A stretch of 22,151 bases of DNA from Entamoeba invadens IP1 (taxonomy: Eukaryota > Evosea > Mastigamoebida > Endamoebidae). Below, in pieces: positions 1 through 10,110 of the stretch. How positions within the stretch are numbered: position 1 is the stretch's first letter; every line of letters starts with the position of its first letter. Location: positions 12,522 through 34,672 of the forward strand of contig NW_004443678.1 in assembly GCF_000330505.1 (NCBI RefSeq), in the 5' to 3' direction. The position numbers and the translations under genes are program-made. The notes under the pieces are model-generated. The model saw nothing but the letters and a program-made list of their open reading frames with translations. It ran no database searches and was not told the origin of the DNA.

Positions 1-285
1 TATATTTTAATGTTTATATTTTTATATAATTCATTTTTTAATTTTAAAAATATTTAACCCGTCACTGTGTGACACATGATAATGGTCATTGGCAAACCCT
101 TTTTTCTTTTTTTTCATTAAAAAAATTTGTAAATTAGTGAAACGTATTTACAACATTTTCGGCAAAATTTTTTGGTTTAGGTATAGTTTTTTGTCTAATC
201 ATGACTTAACACGTTTTTCGACTTTAAAATTTTAATAAAAAATATTCAAAAATTAAAAACTGTAATTAAAAAAATCCTAAAAGAT
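1..285. other. AT-rich non-coding stretch
   Basis: No reading frame of useful length and no recognisable family is visible. The only structure I see is a small imperfect hairpin, GTCACtgtGTGAC, at about 61-73. Treated as intergenic. Confidence 0.5.
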
Positions 286-618
286 TAAAGGAGTGGAAAA
301 AACCGCTTTTGATAATTTTTGGTGAATAATGGTAAAATGTTTTCGAAATGTTATTTGATTTTTTTTATTTAGACAAAAAGAAAAAAACATCATTTTCTTT
401 TTGCCTGAGCATTTTTTCGAAGTGTTTAGAAGAAGGCTGTTAAAGTCTATTTATATTACAATGAAAAGCTGAGTTATTACAGAATTTGTTTGAAAGAAAA
501 CGGGAAACAGCTTATAATCGTAAGACATATAACCAAATATACATTAATTTTTAATTAAATTTTATTGTAATATATTAGTGTAGTAAACGCAGTGTTTGTT
601 AGTCTTATATCGTTTGAA

Positions 619-850
619 TTAACAAACCAAATTATCATCTTTGCAGTCTGCCTCATCATCTTTCTTATTTTCAGAGTAATTTAAATCAAGTCTTTTTGTC
701 ATTGTTGTTTTTGTGCTTTATTTTGTCGTCATAAACACATGATTTCAAGTCTAAGTCGTCACTGTCGTGGTTTTGATGTTGTTAAACATAATAAACAAAC
801 TGTTTGACCTTGCAATGAACGAGATAATTTGATATCGTCGCTTTTGGAGA
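619..850 (-). pseudogene. Possible acidic C-terminal gene remnant
   Basis: On the minus strand a charged, Asp/Lys/Asn-rich frame can be read towards a TAA at 619-621. It includes NHDSDDLDLKSCVYDDK and, after a one-base shift in the T5 run at about 691-698, NYSENKKDDEADCKDD. An in-frame TAA (782-784) interrupts the upstream part. Acidic low-complexity tails like this are common at the ends of Entamoeba proteins, and the surrounding non-coding DNA does not normally give such composition. No family is recognised. It could be chance in a less AT-rich patch. Nothing clearly coding is seen upstream, so if real it is a truncated and decayed piece. Confidence 0.28.
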
Positions 851-859
851 TTTCCTTAT

Positions 860-1560
860 AAACCCTTATAATTGGTAAAAAATAGAACTTACAATTTTTT
901 TCTAGATTATGTTTGCGATAAAACAATACCAACTATGTAAATTTTGATTATTAGTAAAGTTAGAGCATTATGTAATTATTTTGCTTGGATATTGTCAAAT
1001 GAAAAATAACTTTGTTTTTAAATGTTTAATATGTTGTCAATCTATGATTTATATTATAATTAATGACATTGCGAAAGATAAAAATGGAATTGTATTAAAT
1101 AAAAAATTAACTATTTATTATTATAATTTAACCATATCTGGACCTAAAAATTAGTAATAAAAATAGTTTATTTACTATTAAATAATAATATAAACCATAA
1201 TTATCATTTTACTTACGCTCAAATCCCAATAGAATGAACATGAATTGATTCATTTGACACAACGTATCGAAGCCGTGTTTGTCGTTCTGTATCTCTTTTT
1301 AACTTTCAAGTGTTGAGTAGTTTTCATTACTTTACAGACTTACCATTCAATCAATTTTTGAAACAAGTTATAGTATAAATTATAATAAATTTATTAATGT
1401 TTTTAGTTGTTTTATTCTTTTTTATAAAAGTATGTGCTGAAATCCCAAAATGTTACATATATTTATTGTAATAAAATGAACAATATAGTCCATCAAATAG
1501 TAAGAAAGTTGTTGATAATCATTTTTGTAATTAGTGGATAAAGGTATTTAAACACATTTA
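860..1560. other. AT-rich stretch with nothing recognised
   Basis: Both strands are rich in stops. A patch of higher GC at about 1215-1300 does not give a sustained reading frame on either strand. Probably interior or intergenic DNA of the possible element at 286-3056. Confidence 0.45.
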
Positions 1561-1693
1561 AGATAAACAACACATCAACTTTCACTTTGGCACAATGTCT
1601 TCTTAATAACGTATTGGGCTGATAACAGTCATTGTCTCCATGATATTTTCAACAATTTTTATTGAAATGCACTTTTGGGCAAGCATTTTGGCT

Positions 1694-1722
1694 GGCGGGA
1701 AAAACCGCTTCACTACCATTTA
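1694..1722 (+). repeat. 29-bp direct repeat, copy 1
   Basis: ggcgggaaaaaccgcttcac followed by taccattta. It matches 2060-2088 at 26 of 29 positions, 366 bp away in the same orientation. The motif contains the AAAAACCGCTT core also found at the ends of the possible element at 286-3056. The overlapping short open frames in this region look like chance. Confidence 0.6.
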
Positions 1723-2059
1723 CTTGTTTTATTGTATAGAAAAATACCGTTTTGGCATTTTGCCGATTTTTAAAATAAAAAATAATACGGTTGCCAAAAC
1801 CCGCTTTGGATCTTTTTTGTCTTTCCGTAACCAAATTCATATTGTTTTATTATAAAAACTTATCCAATAACCAAATATTGCTTTTTTAGATTGTGAAAAA
1901 ATAGTGTGTTTTTTCTCGGCATACAAATATTTTTAACCAAATGTATTGAATAACACACAAAAACACAATAAACTTGAATTATTCACCATACAGAAATGAT
2001 TGCCGCACTTTCAGATCGACCACAGTATCCTCCCAGTCTTTTATATCGTTTTTCTGCAC

Positions 2060-2088
2060 GGCGGGAAAACCCGGTTTACTACCATTTA
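2060..2088 (+). repeat. 29-bp direct repeat, copy 2
   Basis: ggcgggaaaacccggtttac followed by taccattta, the partner of 1694-1722. This copy also contains a short palindrome, CGGGaaaaCCCG. Role unknown; most likely an internal repeat of a mobile element. Confidence 0.6.
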
Positions 2089-3056
2089 GTGATAAAATTA
2101 CACACAATTATAACCAAAGTTTCAATTTGCCTCAAATAATTGAGGTTTTTGTGGAAAAAAGCAAAAAAAAACACGAGAAATTATAACGAACATGTGCAGC
2201 TCCCTTTTACCGCTTCTAATAATTTACACAAAATTATCCGTCTTACATTGCTTTTATTGACCAATATTAATAAATTGCTTCGTTTATTTTATAAAAAGTT
2301 TCAAAAAAGCAAGTACAACGAAATAACGAGTCATTTATCGCTTGCTTGACAGGCACTTGAAAAACCGCTGAAAATGGATGCACTCACGTTCAGTTGGTGA
2401 GTAAGTCCAAAGTGCGTTTTTTCAGTTTGGCAGTGAAATGCATTTCTGAGCGAATGAGGAATCCAACAAGAGGGGGTGTGAAATAAAGGTGCAGTCGGTC
2501 TTTGCTGAGAGACATTGAAAGGTGGTTTATTAAAAACATGTGCTGGCCCGTGTATTAACTATGTTGCTCGAGAGGTAATTGATTTGACTGTTGAGTATTT
2601 GTTTAATGGACGATTAAAAAATTGAAAAAAAAATATTAAGGAGTGAAAAAAGGTGAAAAAAAAGGTACACTCGCGGGTTAGTGTTTTTGAGTTTTTTATT
2701 TCTGCCAAAAATTGAAAAATATTTAATAAAAAGTTCATTTTATTTGATAAATTCTGAGTTGTTTTTTTGGTTATTTTGGCTTCAAAGAACAGTTTCGAAG
2801 TCAATCTTTTTTGCTCTTTCTTTTATCATTTGGCAAATCCAGCCTTTACTTTACATAAAAAAATAATTCACAAATTTCAATAACAAACATCGGCATCTTG
2901 AAAAAGTAATAGAGACTCTTGTAAACCTTGTTTTTTTGAATCAAATCGAGGAAAAGGAAAAAAATAAACTATACAAAAACTATAATCCTATTATCATTTT
3001 ACTATTAAATTACCAAAAGCGGTTTTTTTCCTGAAGCGGTTTTTTCCACCCCTTTA

Positions 3057-3739
3057 GCCATTTTTTTATCACTACTGGCTGACAAATCCTAATTAATTTA
3101 TTCAACGAATTAATAATAATAGTTTTAAACACAAATTCTGGCTAAAAAATTTAAAAATTAACACGGGCTAGCCACCAGTTGAATTCGGTTTGCAGCCCTG
3201 ATTATAACATACAAATTTATAAAAGAAAATGAACATTTTAATTATATAACGATGACTTGAGAAATTATTATTAAGATTTTGGAAACCTTTGTAAAATAAC
3301 AATTGTTTATAATTTGTATTATATTTTATCATATCGGCAATGAAAAATTAATTCAAAAAAATATTTAGTTTATTTATCATAAAATGTTGGTTAAACATTT
3401 TAATAAGGCAAGCCATTCCCATAAAGTCAACTTGAGACATTGTAAAAAATTAATATTATTGAGTTTTTATATAAATTTTGACTAATTTATCATCAACACT
3501 TAAAAAACAGTTATTGTTAAAATTGTATTAAAATACTCTTTTAATTTTTTAAAAATTGACCACTTATTTTTAATAATATAAATATAGTAAAACAAACTAT
3601 ATTAATAATTTATCAAAACACTCAATTATTTACCAAGTGAAGAAAAATAAAACAAAAAACAAAGCTTTTATGTGTTAAAATGATTTTTTGTTGATTCACA
3701 ACGTCTTTTTAAACCTTTGTTGTTGTGTTTTATTTACCA
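3057..3739. other. AT desert, no gene seen
   Basis: No sustained open frame on either strand. An isolated GC-richer phrase at about 3161-3202 (cacgggctagccaccag and following) could be another element end, but I found no partner for it. Confidence 0.45.
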
Positions 3740-3847
3740 AAATCATTGAATAGACTTGTTAACACCACTTATTAAACTCAACGTGTTTCATTAAAATCAT
3801 TAAACAAACTTGTTAACACTACTTATAGACCTTATTGTGTTCCACTA
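3740..3847 (+). repeat. 54-bp tandem repeat, two diverged copies
   Basis: Unit 1 (3740-3793) and unit 2 (3794-3847) both start AAAATCATT, share ACTTGTTAACACYACTTAT and end with a GTGTTYCAYT-like phrase. The end of a further partial copy may precede unit 1 (gtgttttattta at about 3726-3737). Some 25-30% divergence by eye suggests an old duplication. No coding potential. Confidence 0.55.
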
Positions 3848-4130
3848 AAAATCAGTCAATTACATTGCAATTTGTAGTAAAAACATTCTTTGAAAAATAT
3901 CAAATTATAGAAAATGTAAAATTGAGTTAAAAATCAGTTTTTAACCCATATGTGGATAGCATGTAATGATGATGTTGAGTATTAATAACACTTACTTTGT
4001 TGAAATTTTTAGTTATTAAATAATTAAAATGGTAATTATTACTAATAAGTTATTAGTTTTCAAACTAAAAATCAAACTAATAATAAAATACTAATTTAAA
4101 AATAAAAAATATTATATCTTTGACGGTCAA

Positions 4131-4570
4131 TAAAAAAAAAGTGTATCGCTTTGCTCGGAAGCACCTTTGCCTTTAGTGGACTCGCAGAACGATAATGTAA
4201 AAACACGGTGTTGCGATGTATTACGGGGTTCGTGGTTAAATTGTCGACACATTCATCACACAAATAAAACAGAAGTCGATTCTAGAATTCGAAGATAAAA
4301 AAAGAATGAATCAAAAACGAATTTTTTTTGGACTTTTTCTTGTACTTTTGTACGTGTTCGCGACAAAATCGTGAGCTTTATCACAACCAGGCGTTTACCA
4401 AAAATTACACGGTGAATGCCGAATTCCAAAAAATGCTTCTGTCTTATTTTATAGAATGTTTTTTTTGAAAAAATGTGTTTTTGGAAAAAAGTTAACACCA
4501 GCTCCCTGTTTTTTAAAACAAAAACGAGGCAAAAAATTAATACGCCCGGTTGTGAGCTTTATGAGTATTA
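4131..4570. other. Less AT-rich island with a T-run and an inverted repeat; possible non-coding RNA
   Basis: This block is clearly less AT-rich than its surroundings. Read on the minus strand, 4141-4200 ends in a run of nine T just outside (4132-4140), the shape of an RNA polymerase III stop. Within it CACAACCAGGCG (4382-4393) is an inverted match to CGCCCGGTTGTG (4543-4554), 11 of 12, and gtgagcttta follows or precedes each arm. An 80-codon minus-strand frame (4256-4498) has a composition that looks like chance. I could not fold it into a tRNA, 5S, U6 or SRP RNA. It may instead be a fragment of a mobile element. Confidence 0.25.
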
Positions 4571-6449
4571 TCTTTAACATTATCATGACAAAGTTTGAAT
4601 CTTTTTATTGCGACTTTGGGAAAGAAAAAAATTAGCCGATGGCGTTTATCTGTTTAGAAATTGAAGAAAACAACGACAAGTTAAAGTCAATTTTCAAAGC
4701 GACTGTACTCCAGTTTGTTTTATTACAAAGGTTTGTTATATTTAAGATACTACTTGACAATAATTATGTTTTTTGATATTTTAACTCCAATTGTGAATTG
4801 CTTAGTAATAATACTTAATATTCGAAAGCAATATGCAATGACGTAACTTAAATATTTGTTTGTTTATTGATTTTTCTCGTGTGTATAACAATATGCATAT
4901 TCCTTTTTTGAATAAGTGAAATTATATTTAAAAACATAATTTTTTAAAACATTAAAAAAATGATGTTTTTTTAACACGTTCGCGTTCCATTTATTTTTTA
5001 TTTTATTAAAAATCTTTTGCTGTGAAATAATTTAAGTTTTGCAATTTGTTTTTTTAAAATAATAGTTGAAATAACCGTTCGCATTCCTAACGACATTTTT
5101 TTGCAACGATCTTAGTAAAATATAATAAGACATCATAACAAAAACAACTAAGATTTATGAATCAATTCATTTCTTCACTTTTTTAAATCCGAGAGTACGT
5201 CGTGAATTAACACATAACTTATTAATCGTCGTTTTTTGTCGTTTACGCGCACATTTCCACTACACTTGACATAGAAAACACATGTTTTAGCAACGACGCT
5301 CCTTGCAAGCATTACACATCAACTTTGTCTGTTCGTATAATACATTTTGTTTAATTTTTATTATTCGTTAATCTCGGCCACGGAAACGAGCGCGTAAATG
5401 ACACAAAACTGCAAGTCAAAAATAGAAGGTCAATTGAACATTTGAACATAACAGTGTTACAATCGACAAACTTTCCTTGATTTTGTTTTAATTTTTATGT
5501 GCTTATACTTTAATTAATAATTTCAAGATGAGTATTGATTAAAAAGTGTTTTGTGTTACAAATCAAAAAGGCAAAATAATTCGATTGGTATATAACAAAA
5601 ATTAGTTGTTTTAAAATGTCTTTAAAAACGGAAACGTGTTAAGTGTTAAAAAACTTTTATTTTTTAACTATTTCTATAATATTGAGTGTATGTCAAAAGT
5701 CCGTATTTTATTAATTTTTAGTGGAAACCCCTTTATAGTAAATTCCCGTTGTTAAAAGTTTTTTTGTTGTTTTCATTTTTTATTTCCGTTTGAAAAAAAA
5801 CGGTACCGACTTTTTACCCTCAAAACCAATACAGTTATAAAATTCAATTAAAATTTCGAAATTTCAATAAATAATCAGAACAAACTTAAACGATTTCCTA
5901 AAACTGTTATTCAGTCTCTTTCGGTGTTTAGATTTTCAAAAAATTGGCATTTTTTATTTTTAGTTGTAAACGGTTGTTCGAATGTCTGATATTACTGTAT
6001 TTCATCTTTCATACTACGACACTCCCCGATTTTAAAAATACGCGATGACGTTGTTTTAACTTGTTGTTATTTTATGGTTGGAAGTGTTAATGAAATTGAA
6101 AAAATTTTGATATTAATGTAACATCAACAAAAAAGAGAAAACTTCGGTTTTACTCTAGGCAAAAACAAACATATAATCAAGCAATTTTTTTGAAGAAGTA
6201 AGTTATTTGATATTTTCTTTGTTAATTTTTATTTATTTTTTTTAGCTTGGTCCAAATTCAATGTTCAGACAAGTTTGTTATTTAAAATAAAAGGGAAAAA
6301 ACAATCAGAAAAACGATGTCAAACAAAATTAATTTTATTTGAAATTATTTACTTCAAAAAATCAATCCTTTTTGGTACCGACTTTTGAAAAACAGTTTAT
6401 TTTTTTAATACATTTAAAAAACACTCAACTTTAAACAATCGAATAAATA
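4571..6449. other. Long AT-rich non-coding stretch
   Basis: No sustained reading frame or recognised motif on either strand. Slightly GC-richer patches at about 5180-5400 do not translate into anything coherent. The phrase GGTACCGACTTTT appears twice in the same orientation (about 5801 and 6373), which may be a trace of a dispersed repeat. Confidence 0.45.
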
Positions 6450-7522
6450 ATGCCACTTGAGCAAGTCTTTCTCAAGAATGTGGTCTTATGATTTGACACC
6501 TTAACTGATGTCATGAACTTCTTGTTTCTCGACGAAAAGTGTTAAGAAACGGTTACTTCACTCTACATGAACTCTTATGCGCTTACAAAACATCACAACT
6601 TCTTTCAAATTTTTATATTCTTTTCATAAATGCAAACGTTTTATGTAGAGACGAAACTTCAGTCCATTAAAGCCAAAGAAGAGAGGTGTATGCCACTTTT
6701 AGAAATTAATCACTGAATAGATAAATACCTTTACCATGACAGGAAGGACAATGTCTTCATTACTCAGTGGTTTCCTCAAAAAAATACGAAAGCTTTGTGT
6801 CTACAAACAACAGGTTATAAAAATGTCCACTGGCATTGACTTTTACACGCAACTCCAAGTCATTTTAGTTGCAAAAACATTTGAAAATGTTAAATTAAAA
6901 AACACATCTTATCAGACTCTGTAGTGTCTCCTTTTAAACTTCCTTTACTTAAAAAAGTGTATTAGGAGATTTCAATAATTTGATATAAAATAGTCGACAT
7001 TTTGAATATTCAAAAAGTGTTTTCAAGTGGCGTCAATTCACATTTTTTATGTATGTGGTGGGACATATTTTATTGTTATAAAGATTTAGACGAAAGTTAT
7101 TTCAAAATTCAAAATTTGAAATATAACCCAAACGTCTCGATATACACTAATAGCTTTGGAAACGGTCACATCTTGACGCATCGTGGAACGTATGTGCCCA
7201 ATAGTGTTACTAATAACAAGGAGGTGTTATTTGATACAATCACTGACGTCATTCACTTGGGAGAAACACTTTGACAAGACTAAAAAACATTAAATTTTCT
7301 GCATTCAACTTTGATGAGTGTTAAATGAATAGTAACACCTATAACATTATCGAACTGGAGGGTAATAAATTGAAGATTTTGTTTGTGAGATATTTAAGAT
7401 CAATAACAGTTAATGCATGAACAACGACATTGTTCGATCTTGACAACTTAGATGGGACTTTTAATTTTGTTGCAATGAAAAAGAAAAATGTGACAAAAAT
7501 TAAAAAATGTATGAAGTTGTAA
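6450..7522 (+). pseudogene. Decayed Entamoeba-type gene, family not firmly recognised
   Basis: From an ATG at 6450 one frame stays readable for about 390 bases despite in-frame stops at 6489-6491 (TGA), 6543-6545 (TAA) and later. It starts MPLEQVFLKNVVL and continues with FDTLTDVMNFLFLDEKC, alternating Leu/Val/Phe segments that resemble the N-termini of Entamoeba LRR or F-box-like families. The trail then moves between frames: 6757-6924 (KIRKLCVYKQQVIKMSTG and onward), 7002-7274 (SHFLCMWWDIFYCYKDLDES, later LTHRGTYVPNSVTNNKEV) and 7280-7522 (RLKNIKFSAFNFDEC, later IIELEGNKLKILFVRYL, ending KIKKCMKL before TAA). The product would be about 350 residues with Leu-rich segments throughout. There is no signal peptide. 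Function unknown. The chain of short frames is best explained by one old gene with at least six stops and three frameshifts. Confidence 0.55.
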
Positions 7523-7996
7523 TTAAAATAGATGAAAAGAAATACAACGATTATATATAAGTGAAAGTGAATGATTTTAAATTTGAATGTTTATATATTA
7601 ATAACAATAGTATAATAATATAATAATATATATAACAATATAATAAATGTATTTAATGGCTATAATGTGATAAATTGTATTTATATAACAAACTTTATAT
7701 TTATTTAACACTTAAAATATAATCAGACTTAAACCGTTTCCGCTTTTAATCATTATCCTAACTGTTTTGTCCATAAAAACTGTAATAATTCAAAAAATAT
7801 TATCAAAAAACACTTTAAAATTATATTTCAAAAATTTATTGAGTTTATATTTTTTTTCAAATTCTTTATTTTTTAAACATATTTAATGTATTTTTTTGTT
7901 TATAAACTCTTTTTACAAACAGTAACATTTTAGACAGTCTTCATATTATTAATAATTATATAAATTTAACTCCACTTATACAATAAAACAATTAAA
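7523..7996. other. AT-rich spacer with (ATA)n-like microsatellite
   Basis: Intergenic DNA between the decayed gene at 6450-7522 and the 3' end of the minus-strand BspA-like fragment. An imperfect ATA/AAT microsatellite lies at about 7604-7650. No open frame is seen. Confidence 0.5.
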
Positions 7997-8849
7997 TTAT
8001 GTTTTCTTTATATCTTTCTCGTAATTTTCTTGTGTTCTCTGTGCTTCTCCTTGTTCTAACAATAATAACGCTTGTTCATTAATCATATTTGGACACCCTC
8101 ATGAAAATTATTTTCAAATCTTTTACAGCTTCCAAGTTCCGCACATTTGCCAGTTTTGAACACATTTGAAAATTATTTAATGAACAAGTTGCATTACTTG
8201 GGATGTTAATACTTTCTAATGAGACGCACAAATAAAATGCTCTCTTCCCAATTATATTGACATTTTCAGGAAAGTTGAGTTTTTTAAGTTGTGTGCACGA
8301 TTCAAAAGCGTCATGTTCAATTCTTTTTAAATCGGGTGGAAAAACAACTTTACTGAGACTGCCACAAATTGAAAAACAGCAACCTTCAACGACTTCTAAG
8401 TAACGTGGAAGAGTGATTTCTCATAATGAAGTACACATCTCAAAGGCAAATTCACCGATATAAGAGACATATATTGAAAGCTCAAAACTTCTAAGTATAA
8501 AGCAATGGTAAAAAAACTTTTATTGACAATTTCCTTGATGTGGGAAGGGAAAGACACATAACTCTAATTTTCATGATCACAGAATGTAGAGTTTCCTATT
8601 GTAACCACCCGACTGGGGATAGTACAGGATGATATATATTTATTACAAAAAGTGTTGTTTGAAATACGACTAACTATTTATGGAATTTCATCATTTGTGT
8701 TTGCGTCACTCGAGTTAAACTCAACAAACGGTTAATGTATTTTACTAATTTGTTGTGTTTTTAGTTGTTGTGTAATTTACATAGTATTGCATGGAGCGTA
8801 GTTCAACTTCATTATCGTTAAAAATTTCATCATCATATGTATATATACA
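7997..8849 (-). pseudogene. BspA-like leucine-rich-repeat protein, degenerate
   Basis: Minus-strand translation shows about seven 23-residue BspA/LRR_5 repeats with the usual 'IG..AF..C.SL..I.(I/L)P' pattern: IGEFAFEMCTSL, YLEVVEGCCFSICGSLSKVV, DLKRIEHDAFESCTQLKKL, NVNIIGKRAFYLCVSLESI, and weaker units upstream (VVTIGNSTFCDHE). A charged C-terminal tail (LLLLEQGEAQRTQENYEKD) ends at TAA 7997-7999. Such proteins form a very large family in Entamoeba; members are thought to be mainly surface or secreted proteins. Here in-frame stops lie at 8421-8423 (TGA), 8564-8566 (TAG) and 8678-8680 (TAA), and frameshifts near 8510, 8118 and 8096. The N-terminal part (DDEIFNDNEVELRSMQYYV) is short, so the gene is probably also truncated at its 5' end. 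Its 5' end lies about 95 bp from the TLDc remnant, on the same strand. Family call is strong; loss of function is clear. Confidence 0.8.
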
Positions 8850-8943
8850 TTATATATATAATAATTGAATATCAATTTAAAATGTAAAAAGTGTGATAAA
8901 AACAAAATAACAATAAAACACAAATAATAAAAAGTTATTTAAG

Positions 8944-9910
8944 TTAATAAACAACAACACTTTTTGGTGTGAATTTGTCATTATCAGTCAACTCGTTGTG
9001 TTTGGCAGTGTACACAGATGGTGTGCAATAAACCAAGTCTTCGCCTTTCTTGAACACCGCTATATCATCATTTTTACTCAAAGCAAAAAGATATGAAGAT
9101 GTTTGAAAACCAATATACAATTCACTACATTTGTAATCTCCACTTTTCCAAAACTTTTTTGGATTCACAATTCCATTTCTCATGAGTGAAAAAATATATG
9201 AATTGTTACTGTCGATATTATTGCCAACAGCATTAATATTACCAATGTACACGCCACCAAACTTATTGTGATTTGTGTCTTCTATTAAAAAGCACAAGTT
9301 GCTCTTGTTAATGACTTTTGCATCAAATACTGACTTGTTCGTTGACCAGTCGTCTTTGTCTGAGTCAAACACAACATTTTCAATCTTCTTTCCTGTCAAT
9401 TTCTCAAGACCGTCTTCTTCATTCAGTGTGATGTGTTTGCGTTTCATTCTTTCTTTTTTAAATTTTTGCTCTTTTGTTTTTTTCAATGTATGATATGTTT
9501 AATTCCATTGACTAAGTTGTTCTTTGCTTGTATAATAATGTTGATTGGTCTTCAAATGGTTTTGTGTCGATTTTGTATTTTTCCTCAAGAAGTGCTATTC
9601 TGACATTACATATCTCAAACAACTTATCTTTGTCATTTTGCGATAAATACGTAACTATTTCACTTTTGATTTTGTTTGATGTGTTGTCCAATTTGTCAAC
9701 AAAATTATTAAGTGAAGTTTTAATATACTTTTTTATTGCAACTATCTCATCAATCTTGTCGAAATGTCCCTCTGCATTTTCAATGCGCTGTGTTATGTAG
9801 AGTGACTTGTCATCAACAAAAATTGAATCCATTTTAGATTTGTAGAGGTATGACACTGTTTATGTTTCTTTTATGCAAAGAGTTTTAAGTGTATTCAATT
9901 CGTTTTCCAT
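8944..9910 (-). pseudogene. Coiled-coil plus TLDc-domain protein, broken
   Basis: The downstream frame (8944-9486) carries a full-looking TLDc domain: LEKLTGKKIENVVFDSDKDD, then FGGVYIGNI, YIFSLMRNG, and DIAVFKKGEDLVYC near the end. Proteins with an N-terminal coiled coil and this domain are a multicopy family in Entamoeba; the molecular role is unclear, and TLDc proteins elsewhere are linked to oxidative-stress resistance and V-ATPase binding. The upstream frame (to 9512) supplies the charged helical region (KIDEIVAIKKYIKTSLNNFV). The natural start is the ATG at 9908-9910 (MENELNTLKTLC). Lesions: TAA at 9860-9862, TAG at 9512-9514, and a frameshift around the A-run at about 9474-9487. Gene callers may report only the C-terminal 160-180 residues as a gene, but that piece lacks its own ATG at the frame start. 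A shortened product from the internal ATG at 9444-9446 cannot be excluded. Confidence 0.8.
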
Positions 9911-9932
9911 TGTTTGTTTTTGATGGTTTTAC

Positions 9933-9941
9933 ATATTTATA
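9933..9941 (-). promoter_or_regulatory. Possible TATA-type element of the TLDc remnant
   Basis: TATAAATAT on the minus strand about 23 bases upstream of the ATG at 9910. Entamoeba genes have short 5' leaders and a TATA-like box near -30, so the position fits. AT-rich DNA makes such matches easy to find by chance. Confidence 0.3.
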
Positions 9942-9986
9942 ATTTATATGACACTAATAACTAAATATGTGTTTAATTTATTATTA

Positions 9987-10100
9987 CAGAAGGGGGAGTG
10001 AGAGGTAAAATTTGTTTACTTATTTTTAAACAGTACAAATTTTATAATTAATAAAATTAAACTATTAAAGAATAGGTCAAGCCCCTCACTCCCCCTACTG
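9987..10100. mobile_element. 114-bp Tc1/mariner-type MITE
   Basis: The ends CAGAAGGGGGAGTGAGAGGT and, from the right, CAGTAGGGGGAGTGAGGGGC match at 17 of 20 positions as inverted repeats. They are striking GC-rich blocks in AT desert. The element is bounded on both sides by TA (9985-9986 and 10101-10102), the target duplication of Tc1/mariner transposons, and CAG is a common first triplet of their ends. The 74-bp middle is AT-rich and non-coding, so the element depends on a transposase elsewhere. It sits about 75 bp upstream of the TLDc remnant's start. Mariner-type elements are known from Entamoeba genomes. Confidence 0.82.
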
Positions 10101-10110
10101 TAATAATAAA

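Larger units (their letters stand above)
286..3056. mobile_element. Possible non-autonomous DNA element bounded by short inverted repeats
   Basis: The 23 bases at 286-308 (taaaggagtgg followed by AAAAAACCGCTT) match the reverse complement of 3034-3056 at 22 of 23 positions. A second copy of the GGAAAAAAACCGCTT motif lies next to the right arm at 3014-3031. Looser copies occur inside at about 1699-1710 and 2353-2362. Inverted ends plus repeated subterminal motifs are typical of hAT and Mutator-type non-autonomous elements. I see no clear target duplication, so the true ends are unknown. The interior has no convincing transposase and contains the possible acidic gene remnant at 619-850. An alternative is a chance concentration of a dispersed regulatory-like motif. 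Confidence 0.35.

Noticed and set aside
1640..2349. Several overlapping 60-70 codon frames on both strands
   Set aside because: They overlap each other in different frames, have the composition of translated AT-rich DNA and lie over direct repeats. No family features.
2559..2866. Phe/Leu-rich frames on both strands that could pass as membrane proteins
   Set aside because: Poly-T and poly-A DNA gives such pseudo-transmembrane sequence by chance. Both strands are open over the same bases.
4141..4240. tRNA or U6-like gene suggested by GTGCTTCCGAGCAAAGCG (minus strand) and GGGGTTCGTGG (plus strand)
   Set aside because: I could not form a cloverleaf, and the U6 similarity is limited to the first few bases. 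Reported only as a possible unknown RNA.
4256..4498. 80-codon minus-strand frame rich in Lys, Arg and Phe
   Set aside because: No domain and no Entamoeba-like gene structure. It sits in the island better treated as possible non-coding RNA or element DNA.
7604..7650. CRISPR-like or other regular array suggested by repeated ATA units
   Set aside because: Simple AT microsatellite with no spacers, in a eukaryotic genome.
9275..9800. Plus-strand frames of 72 and 90 codons over the TLDc remnant
   Set aside because: They are antisense shadows of the minus-strand TLDc gene.
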